From NCBI GenBank assembly GCA_027604005.1, contig JADGJT010000072.1, positions 1-64,000 of the forward strand: DNA of 64,000 bases, in the 5' to 3' direction. The position numbers were made by a program, and so were the translations under genes. The notes beneath the pieces were generated by a model. That model had not been told where the DNA came from, ran no database searches, and saw only the letters and a list, made by a program, of their open reading frames with translations. Below, in pieces: positions 55,895-64,000 of the stretch. The DNA comes from Dinochytrium kinnereticum. Lineage: Eukaryota; Chytridiomycota; Chytridiomycetes; Chytridiales; Chytridiaceae. Position 1 is the stretch's first letter. Each line of letters opens with the position of its first letter.

Positions 55895-57885
55895 ATGCAG
55901 CTCAGAAGCTCTCCCGGAACACCTTCAAAGCGACTCTTGCGCTCTTCCTCAACCCAGAACGTCACAACCCCCGTGAAGAAGAAGAAGCCTTCGCTGGCAT
56001 TCGTTAAGGGTGGTTCGATCGAAAAGAAACGAACCACCAGATCCTCTGCCTCAACCCCCAGCTCGAACAAGGAGAACAAGGAGAACGATGAGAACGATGA
56101 GAACGATGAGGACGACCTGCCCAACCCCGCCTTGCTAAAGACACCTGTCTCAGAGAGGCGTCACCCGAAGGCTGGTCTCTTTGAAGGTGACGCATTCAGG
56201 ACCCCTTCCTCGTTTTCTGAAGGAGCCGAACCCTTGACGGTGTACCGGAGTGCTAAGAACGTCTTCAAACCCTCGTGTACCCCCACCAAACTTATTGGCC
56301 GTGAGAAGGAGAGGACGACCATCCTGGACTTTTTGAAAGAGACAGTCGTGGCTGATACTCCAGGCTCTCTCTATATATCTGGCTCTCCCGGGACCGGCAA
56401 GACTGCCTTGGTTGGGGAAATCCTCAACACGCTCCGCAAAGAGTTCCCTTCTGTGAGTTTTGATCAACTGATCTTCGCGTCTCTTACCCCACCATGAATC
56501 TTTTCTGTCGCAGGTCGACAAATCTGGCGTTAAGATCCTTACTATCAACTGCATGGAATTGAAGGACCCAAACCAGATCTACGAGAGAATTCTCGAGGGT
56601 TTCGGGGGCTCTGCAGGCCCAGATGACGATGTCTACGCAGAGATGTTAAATGTGGTTTGCCACACATCTTACAACAAGAGTGGAAAGGGCAACCTCCGAG
56701 CGATGCGGTGAGAGGCTTATGGTGTAATCCGATATTCTGACATCGTTTAGTGTCTTGGTTTTGGACGAGATTGATCATCTGATTACTCATGACCAGGGAA
56801 CGCTTTACAAGCTCTTTGAGATCCCTGCTATGGAAGGGTCCAAACTTGTTTTGATTGGCATCGCAAATGCTTTGGATCTCTTGCATCGGTCTCTGCCTCA
56901 TCTTGAGAAGAAAAATTGTGAGTTGGTCCTCATCCTCTCTTGCAACGAAATTCATTCATTTTTGTTTTTGAATTAATATGCTATTTTTATGCGTCAGGTT
57001 TGCCAAAGCTTTTGAATTTTCTTCCCTATAATGTCTCTGAAATCAGTGAGATTATTAAGGGAAGGCTACGAGACGTAGAGGCCATTATTGAACGCAGCTC
57101 CCCAATGTCTCTGGATGAAGAGTCCCCGCAAAAGTCGAAACCCTCCCTACCTTTAATGCACCCGTCTGCCATTGAGCTCTGCGCTCGCAAGGTATCTAGT
57201 AGTGGGGACCTCCGGCGTGCGTTGGATGTGTGCAGGTAATTGCTGATTTATGGTAATTTCCTCATAACCGGTTTTAAGGCAATCGATGGAGATTATGGAG
57301 TCCGAAGCTTTGATAAACAGTAACCCGCTGATGAAAACCCCGACTGCACCTTGCAAATCAAAGCCAAAAACGTCTTCACCATTGGCAGCTTTCAAATCCA
57401 TCCATGACATGCCAAAGGTTTCTGTCTCACATATTCTAAAGGCAACGGCATCCGTAACCGGGTCTGGGCCAGTTCAACGTATCGCTGGGCTGAGCACACA
57501 GCAAAAGGCTATCCTTCTTTCTCTCGTTCTGATGATCCGGAAGGACCCGAGGAGCAATATGGCCATTGGAAATGTGAGTTAGCTCCTTGTAATTCTCCTT
57601 TCCCTTTCTATCTATTTCTAATAAGATTCTTTATTTTTGAAGCTTCACGATTCTTATCTGCGTATCTGCAAGGAGAGCAAGTTAATCACTCCCGTTACGC
57701 GATCAGAGTTTAGAGATGTCATCTCTCTTCTTGAGACCTCTGGATTAATTGTTTTGCACAAAGCTAAGGAGGAGCGCGACAGACGAGTAGAGTTATCTGT
57801 TCTACCAGGGCAGGTTGAGATGGGGATCAAAGGTGATCCGTTGCTGAGCGACCTGTTCAGGTCCATGTTGAGTGATATGCGTTAG
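55895..57885 (+). CDS. CDC6: Replication-licensing AAA+ ATPase Cdc6
   Basis: Loads MCM helicase with ORC and Cdt1. Exons 55895-56452, 56514-56707, 56751-56917, 56998-57235, 57279-57573 and 57643-57885; 564 residues. The N-terminal regulatory region has several CDK-type sites (GTPSKR, TTPVKK, CTPTK), a KRLL cyclin-binding motif and two adjacent KEN boxes (residues 59-64). AAA+ core: LIGREKERTTILDFL, Walker A SGSPGTGKTA, Walker B VLVLDEID, sensor 1 LIGIANALDL, sensor 2 in SSSGDLRRALDVCR. The C-terminal winged helix ends in LSDLFRSMLSDMR. GIANALDLLHR (rather than GISNDLDLPER-type sequences of some Orc1s) supports Cdc6 over Orc1, as does the lack of a BAH domain. Confidence 0.95.
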
Positions 57886-58074
57886 AGTCTACCGCCGATA
57901 TAGATATTGTTCTGTTCTATTTATTCTACGCTTTGTTGTAATAAACCATCACATTATTGTGCATCGCTTACGCATTCCTTCTTGTGGGCAGAAGGACTCG
58001 CGTCTCAAGTGGTTCAAGGATGTAAACCAGCCGTCACACCACACACTCCGAAAACTTTGAAGAAAGCAAACGCA

Positions 58075-59052
58075 ATGGCACCCCGGAAAATTGTAGAGGA
58101 CGCCGAGGCGGCCTTGGTGAGGCTGGCCTCCCTCCGCGCGGGCGTCGACATTGGCAAGGTCTCTGGTACGGACGGTTCATCAGCAGGCAACACCCACTAT
58201 TACGATCCCAACGAAGTCTTCACGGTCGGCAAAGAGATCTTGAGCAAGCATAACTCCTCCATCCGATCCGATTCCGAGCGTTTCGCCATCCTTGAGCAGG
58301 TTTTTATTGCATCCCTCGACACTGGAAACTTGGTAGAAGCGAGGAAGTTCCTCGATAAGATCCAGAAGAAGTTTCCTACAAAGTCTTCCAACAGGTCCTC
58401 GCTTCTCGCGGGGATGCTTGCTGAGGCTGAGGGGGATGATGCCACCGCCATTCAGATTTATCAGGCTGCCATGAAGGAGGATGAGACAAATGCTTTGGTC
58501 AGGAAGAGGATTGTGGCGCTTTACTGGGCTACTGGGAAGAGGACGGAGGCAATTGCCGCCTTGACCAAGTTTGTCGACTTCTATGCTCAGGACTTTGAAG
58601 CCTGGTCGCAACTCGCATCCTACTACCTTGCCTCCTGCATGTTTCAGCAGGCCGCCTTCTGCCTTGAGGAGATGATTATCTACAGGCCCGGATACCACCT
58701 CGTTCAGGTTCAGTACGCCGATGTTTTGAAGACCATGGGCAAGGATGAGCTCGCGCTCAAGTATTACTGCTCTGCTCTTGAGATTGCCAAGGACCAGATC
58801 AGGGCTCTCTATGGCATTCGGTTGACCACTTCTGTTCTTATCAAGAAGGCAAGCGCCAAGCCTAAATCTGGGAAGGAAGTCAGCAAGGAAGTCGCCTCGC
58901 CTGACCTTGAAGTTGCTTCGTTGGAGATTTTGGAGAAGCTGCATAAGCTGGCGGGAGATAGGCTTACGGCTCTTTACGCGGAGAAGGCTAAGAAGGGGTC
59001 TGGGGTGGATTATTCTTCGATTGTAAAGGCGTGGCTTGAAGCTTCTGCCTGA
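58075..59052 (+). CDS. EMC2: ER membrane complex subunit 2
   Basis: Intronless 325-residue TPR protein. EMC2 is the cytosolic scaffold of the ER membrane protein complex, which inserts tail-anchored and multipass proteins. Landmarks: ILEQVFIASLDTGN, ARKFLDKIQKKFP, GMLAEAEGDDATAIQIYQAAM, RKRIVALYWATGKRTEAI, LTKFVDFYAQDFEAWSQLASYYL and CLEEMIIYRPGYHLVQVQYADVLKTMG, the longest run conserved from yeast to human. Start at ATG 58075; an open frame runs upstream to 57907 but without family-like sequence. It lies 189 bp downstream of CDC6 on the same strand. Codon use is C/G-biased, suggesting good expression. Confidence 0.95.
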   Translation: MAPRKIVEDAEAALVRLASLRAGVDIGKVSGTDGSSAGNTHYYDPNEVFTVGKEILSKHNSSIRSDSERFAILEQVFIASLDTGNLVEARKFLDKIQKKFPTKSSNRSSLLAGMLAEAEGDDATAIQIYQAAMKEDETNALVRKRIVALYWATGKRTEAIAALTKFVDFYAQDFEAWSQLASYYLASCMFQQAAFCLEEMIIYRPGYHLVQVQYADVLKTMGKDELALKYYCSALEIAKDQIRALYGIRLTTSVLIKKASAKPKSGKEVSKEVASPDLEVASLEILEKLHKLAGDRLTALYAEKAKKGSGVDYSSIVKAWLEASA

Positions 59053-59356
59053 AAAAAATCCTGAAGAGTTACGCCCTTTTGTTTCTTTTTTCCGAAGCAT
59101 CACCCTCATTTTTTCACCGCTCGTCTTCTTTCCCTCTTATATATTGGTTTGTTTGTTTTCCATTCGCGAAAGTGCCATTTTTGTGAAGGATTTTACTTAT
59201 TATTCTTCGATCTGTAATAAAAAAAACAAAGCCTGTTCATCTCTTTAGACTCGAATATTTGTCGTTTGTTGTTGCTGCGGTCGTGCCCTGATTCTGTTGT
59301 TTGTTTTTTTTACAATTGCCCACCCCCCTCTGACCCCCTTTACATGTTAGGGTCCT
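59053..59356. other. Convergent intergenic region
   Basis: About 300 bp, T-rich, between the EMC2 and choline-transporter-like stop codons. AATAAA at 59215-59220 is a probable poly(A) signal for EMC2. Confidence 0.45.
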
Positions 59357-61507
59357 TTAATACTCTTGCACAGCTGATGCTGGAGCTGGCGCAACCTTGC
59401 CGCTCTTCTTTTTCTTACTCTCCTCCTATTTCGGGAAAAGAAATTGAGAAGAATCAGATATTTGATCAAGTATTGAGATGAACCCTCCTTACCATAGCTT
59501 TGTTCGATACGTGAATAATTTTCTTTAGCGAGTCCGACATGTAATAAGGCTTCTCAGGAGACCCATCATTCCTCTCTGAATCCTCGAGGAAGGACAAGAA
59601 TATCGTGTCAATCCCCATGCTGTAAACTGATAGCAGCCCTGTGGCCACGACGTAAGAAAGAACAGCAATAATGATAAGCGGAGCGTAGATGAGCTGAATT
59701 TGCAGATCCTTCTGCTTCCACCAAAAAAAGCCGTAAAATAGCATCACGTTCATGGCAGTTATGACGAGCTTGCTTAGCAGCAGCACAAAGTCAGACACGA
59801 GGTCGACAGCGATGAGCTTTAATCCATTTCGAATGATCAAACCAAATGCTGTCGCGCATGAACGACAGAAGCTCTTCCCGTCTATTGCGATCTTGATGTA
59901 AGCGTTTTTGTTGATCCACTTGATGATTTTGGATATCGCGGCGAGGCAGCAGTCAATGCATGCTATGATGCACATCAGACACTTGATCTTGGTCTTCTTC
60001 ACCTTCCTTCCGATGAACCATAGAATGACTCGGATCATTTGAACAACGGCGATGAGGAATGACCCGAAGGCGACAGAGCCAAGATGGTACCTCACTCCTC
60101 GCCAGAGAGATCGAAGGACGGGGAATTTTCGAATGGCTCGCTTGTCCAGTGTCCAGTAGTAAGTCGCGAATCCACCCGCGATGGTTAGTTGGTTGAGACC
60201 AAGGAGGAAGTTGAAGGTCCAGAGGAAACCAAAGATATGGTACAGATTGAGGTAGACTGGGATGTATTTGTCGCGGAAGGTTTGGCCAAATTGATTTATT
60301 TCGATGGACCCGCTAAAGTCGTCAATTGAGGCGGTGTAGAGGAGAATGTAGAGGAAGTAGACAAAAAGAACGGCTATGGCTGCCCAGATGAATAGTGGGA
60401 AGAACACTAGATAGGAAAGATGTGGTTAGGTACTTTACTATTTCTAGCTGTCTTTTTTTTTTCAATGACTCAACTGATGAACGGCATCTTGGCAACTGCT
60501 CTAGCGGACTCCTTAATAATTTCAACAGCAACACGAATCCTCTTCCTCATGATCAGTGTCAACAGCAGCATGACTCCAAACAGACCAAGACACACGTAGC
60601 ACCCATACTTTGCAGCCGTGAACATGTTCTTGACGTTATCCGAGTCATGTCCCGCGTCCGTTCCATTGTAATAATAATTCTCATATTGCTTCCAGTAACT
60701 GAACAGAAGACCCGCAAGCCCCAAAAAGATGAGATTGACGAGCAAAATGGTCGCCCACACAATAACCTTCGCGACAAAGCGAAGCAAGAACAACCACAAG
60801 AACGTCACAAACACTGACGTAAAGACCGAACCGACCAAGAACTGCCAGCTTTTTATCACGTCACTGATAAACACTTGAGACATCTGAGTGGTTGCCCCAA
60901 GAAGTTCACCTCCTGGTACCTTGCTTGAGGTTTCGTTGAGGAGGTTGAGGAGATCGCCTGTCGCACCTAACGGGATGCATCGGCCTAGGATCGGGTTGGA
61001 ATTGAAGACCACAGGTGCGCACTTGAGGGATGCGATGTGGACCGCTAGAGTGATATCGGTGGGGGTGATTCCGTACGTGCAGACAGCATTTGACGCGCTG
61101 GCCATTCCAGTGGTTGAAGGGCACTCTTTCACACAGACTGCTGGGAGCATGCCGGGGCTGATGGGGTTGAAGTAGTAGAGGTTGGGCTTGTCGCGCAGAT
61201 CGATACCTGATGAGTTTTTGGGACCCGATCCGCAGTAGTTTCCCCATGTGTCCCTCGGTTGGCTGTTGGGAGAAGAGGACGTAATATGAGCTCAACCAAC
61301 ACTGACCTTTTTTTTCGCAGAAAACACTTACATGATCTTGTTGGGGTCCCCAAACTTGATGGCAGTCTGGGCAACGATGACCATCCCTACCCAGAAAGCA
61401 ATGAAGATGATGAGAAACACCAGGTCGTGACATCTTCGCTTATCAATAGGCCCGACGACCTTAGCATCGTACTCGGGGACCTTGGAGTGATCCGTCTTCT
61501 TCCCCAT
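59357..61507 (-). CDS. Choline-transporter-like protein (CTL/SLC44, Pns1 family)
   Basis: Exons 61507-61332, 61262-60475, 60406-59493 and 59425-59357; 648 residues with about ten membrane segments. N-terminal cytosolic KVVGPIDKRRCHDLVFLIIF, then FGDPNKIIQPRDTWGNYCGSGPKN across intron 1, and a Cys-rich extracellular loop (LPAVCVKECPSTTG, VCTYG, GRCIPLG). The C-terminal half has NQLTIAGGFATYYWT, HLGSVAFGSFLIAVVQMIR, CLAAISKIIKWINKNAYI, IAIDGKSFCRSCATAFGLI and LSFLEDSERNDGSPEKPYYMS, all strongly conserved in SLC44 proteins. The last exon is a short Lys/Ala tail (EESKKKKSGKVAPAPAS). Intron 2 has a GTTGAG donor. Fungal members sit at the plasma membrane; a choline or ethanolamine role is inferred from animals. 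Confidence 0.95.
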
Positions 61508-61886
61508 TCTTTCTTCCCTAACTTGGCTTCCTTTAACTTGGTGACGGAGAACTTGGAAAGTGGAGGGGGTTTTGGGCAGGGGGAATTCTCTCAGTCTCCC
61601 TCTCCTTGACACACAACCATATACGGACAGAGCGCTTGACATGCATGATTTACGGGGATGATTTACGCGCCATCCCTCACGGGGAGGGGAGCAGCATCGG
61701 GTAGGAGGGGGAGGCAAAGACGCAGAGAGAGCAGGAACGGTCGATCAAGGCGTTCCTGATCACTTGCGAGTTGTTGGATTGAGGGCCAGCAAGCGCTCCT
61801 TCAGTCAGCGAACGCGTTCACCAACGACATCAACTGCAGTAAAATTGTCAACCCGCATATTTTCCACCCATTTCTTTGTTGTGAAA
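61508..61886. promoter_or_regulatory. Divergent CTL / AIP promoter region
   Basis: About 380 bp between divergent start codons. An open plus frame extends upstream of the AIP-like start to about 61764 but has no family-like sequence. No repeated motif seen. Confidence 0.45.
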
Positions 61887-63453
61887 ATGATGTCGGCAAA
61901 CTCCCCAACACCCATCGACCCCGCCTCAAAGATATTCAAAGTCCTGCTGGAACCTTCCCCCAACGCTCGACGCTCATCCAAGGCGGTATCATGGGGAAAA
62001 GGGTCGAATGCACGCTTCCACTTCACCGTCCATGCCTACGTCTCACCGGAGGTTGAGGCTGCAGCCGAGGCGGAGATCGAGTCCATGAAGAAGGACCATC
62101 AGCACGGACACTCGCACAAGCATGATCATGATCATGATCATTCTCACAAAAAGGATCCAAAGAAAAGAGGAGAGGAGCTGCAAAAGAGGGCAAAGGCGTT
62201 TGAGGTCATGCTTGAGCAGCTGAAAGACAGCAAGCCGGCCAAGAGTGGGAAGAAGGCGAGCGCTAAAACGGCTGATGCGCCTGCGGATACGGTTAAGGGT
62301 GGTAAGGGGGAGAGTGGTGTGGGGTCTGGGAAGCCACCCGCGAAGCGAAAGATAAGCGATTCGAGGGCGTTTGATGAGAAGCCGTTTGAGATGAGAGTGG
62401 GGTTGGGATTCTCGGTGCCTTGCCTTGAAAAATGTGTCAAGACCATGCAGGTTGGAGAGAGAGCTCGCTTCTTATGTCTACCTGAGGAATGCGAGGTTGG
62501 TGTTTTCCCCTTCCTATTGGATTTGATATCAGAGACTCGTGCCTGACCCGCCAATTCAGGGCTATGCGCAACTTGAGAGCGTCCTCCGACAAGAGAAGAA
62601 GAACAAGGAACTCATCGCGAAAGGCCTCCCCCCCATGAAAATGTTTGGCTGCTGCGCCCATGCCAACGCCGAAGATACTCAAGCCAACAAAGATCTCCTC
62701 CTCCTCGTCGGATCCCCGCTCGAGTTCGAAATCGACCTCATATCAGTCCAAGAGCCTGGTGATTTCACTCGAGAGATCTGGGAGATGACCTCTTCCGAGA
62801 AGTTTGCCGAGGCTCCTGTGAGAAAGGAGGAGGGGACCGCTCTTTATCGTGCTGGGGACTTTGCGGGGGCTTGCGAGAAGTATGCTCGTGCTTTGATGTT
62901 GCTGGAGAGCTTGAGTCTTTCACCTGCTGTCACTGATGCTATTCGGAATCGACGGCAGGAGGAGGAGGCGGCGGCAAAGGAGGAACGTAGGAGGGTGGAT
63001 GAGGTTAAGAGGTTGGAGAAGCTTGGACAGCCTATCCCTCCGGCGCTGTTGGCACCCGTGAAGGCTCTGAAAATTGACCCCAAAACGAAAGGAGAGGTTG
63101 ACCCTGACGCCGTATACGACCTCATGAACACCACAAGGTTGAATTACGCAGCATGCAAGCTGAAGCTCGGAGACCTTCCGGTGGTTGTTTCGCAGTGCTC
63201 AGAGGTGCTCAAGAACGATCCGGGAAGTGTGAAAGCGCTCTTTCGACGCGCCCAAGCTTATGCTAGGATAGGGAGGGATCTTGATCTTGCTGGAAATGAT
63301 CTGGAGACTCTGAAGAATGTTTTGGTCAAGAAGGAGTTCCCTGAGGGGTGCTCTGAGTGGGTTGAGTTGAGGAGGGAGGAGAAGGTTTTGGAGAAACTGT
63401 CCAAGGCGAGCGCGCAGAAGGAGAAGAAGATGTATGGAAACATGTTTGCGTGA
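61887..63453 (+). CDS. AIP-like co-chaperone: FKBP-type domain plus TPR
   Basis: Exons 61887-62495 and 62560-63453 give 500 residues. The N-terminal FKBP-like domain (KVLLEPSPNARRSSKAVSWGKGSNARFHFTVHAY) is split by an insert of about 125 residues containing a His-rich run (nine His in 17 residues) and a Lys/Ala-rich segment, then resumes with FEMRVGLGFSVPCLEKCVKTMQVGERARFLCLP. The linker has KMFGCCAHA, then three TPR motifs (EEGTALYRAGDFAGACEKYARAL, RLNYAACKLKLGDLPVVVSQCSEVL, SVKALFRRAQAYARIG). AIP/XAP2 proteins bind Hsp90 through the TPR and clients through the FKBP-like domain, which usually has no isomerase activity. Start: tandem ATGs at 61887 and 61890. The insert makes the protein about 170 residues longer than human AIP. 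Confidence 0.88.
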
Positions 63454-63580
63454 TTTTTTTCGAATGGCATCTGTTGGTTGAGGGTGTGGGGGAGGGGGTT
63501 GACGGTGTTTATTTTATTTTTTTTAAATTAGATTGAATATGTGGGGATTGGAAGTTGAGTCCAGAGAGAATGATGGTACT

Positions 63581-64000
63581 TTAAGGCACCTCGTAGTTGA
63601 TTGAGCTGACATATGGGTGCTGGAGGAGCTCCAATGCTGTCGGGCGATACTTAGGGTTCCATCTAAGACATAAATGTCTGAATATAGATAGTTGATTAGC
63701 GACATTCTCATCCACTATGAACCAAACGTAGAAAAATAAATACAACAAGAAAAAAACAAATAACAAACTCACAGGAACTCCAACGCGTCATATCCAAACA
63801 ACCCACTCTCCAACGCCGTCATTACCAAAGGGTTATTCACAGCCAAACTGTATAGCAAACAATCCCCAACCTCCAACCCACAATCCTCCCTGCCAGCCGT
63901 CTCCAAAATCTCCTCCCTTGACATCCCCTCCCCTCCATCACTCCTGAACTCAACAGCCTTCATACGATCAAGAAACCCGGGATCCGTCGTGGGCGATGCA
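63581..64000 (-). CDS. Protein kinase, C-terminal end only (5' part outside window)
   Basis: Two exons visible: from the window edge (64000) to 63773 and 63677-63581. The last exon encodes HLCLRWNPKYRPTALELLQHPYVSS, the subdomain XI signature of protein kinases (invariant Arg in the PKYRP turn, LxHPYV). The upstream exon encodes an acidic, helix-rich segment (MSREEILETAGREDCGLEVG, then AVNNPLVMTALESGLFGYDALEFL) where subdomain X and the substrate-lobe helices would be. The class cannot be decided from this fragment. Convergent with the AIP-like gene, 127 bp between stops. Confidence 0.7.

Overview
The window is nuclear DNA from a fungus, most likely an early-diverging (possibly zoosporic) lineage. 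It holds about 31 protein genes in 64 kb, most split by short GT-AG introns of about 40-75 nt. Fungal markers are a GHMP-type phosphomevalonate kinase (ERG8), an Rgd2-type F-BAR/DEP/RhoGAP, verprolin and a TGL4/5-type patatin lipase. They sit beside genes that budding yeasts have lost (RAD51D, an AIP-type co-chaperone, MGST3-type MAPEG enzymes, CRIPT). That combination is the basis for the early-diverging inference; no marker gene proves it. All gene models were spliced by hand: exon phase was checked at every junction and the joined protein was compared with remembered family motifs. No database was searched.

Layout. 0-5.2 kb: two tandem MGST3-like genes, ERG8, and an exostosin-type glycosyltransferase convergent with ERG8. 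6.5-11.7 kb: a patatin lipase and VPS52 (GARP/EARP tethering), head to head with almost no space between their starts. 12-22 kb: five genes in a row on the minus strand. A small membrane protein is followed by a run for actin and Rho control: an F-BAR/DEP/RhoGAP protein, a LIM protein with an acylation-type N terminus (MGCC), and verprolin/WIP. 22-28.4 kb: mRNA cap methyltransferase (ABD1), a class III CoA-transferase and an orphan coiled-coil protein. 28.7-34.7 kb: a Thr-rich secreted repeat protein, an Asn-rich small protein, a CCHC/CCCH zinc-finger protein and CRIPT. 35-45 kb: a RasGEF, a double-WW coiled-coil protein, RAD51D and a protein with four composite CCCH-CCHC zinc modules. 45.4-52.4 kb: a seven-TM protein (its last exon is crossed by a 10-N assembly gap), TIM21, gluconokinase and a Baeyer-Villiger-type flavin monooxygenase. 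53-64 kb: an nSMase-like EEP protein, CDC6, EMC2, a choline-transporter-like protein, an AIP-like FKBP/TPR protein and the 3' end of a protein kinase.

Most of the genes are ordinary housekeeping genes. The parts that stand out are the CCCH-CCHC module array (43.7-44.9 kb), a RhoGAP without an arginine finger inside the actin/Rho run, an EEP enzyme with Asn in place of a metal/catalytic Asp, the MGCC LIM protein with six in-frame skippable exons, the repetitive secreted protein, and doubled KEN boxes in CDC6. I found no rRNA, tRNA, CRISPR, transposon or virus sequence.
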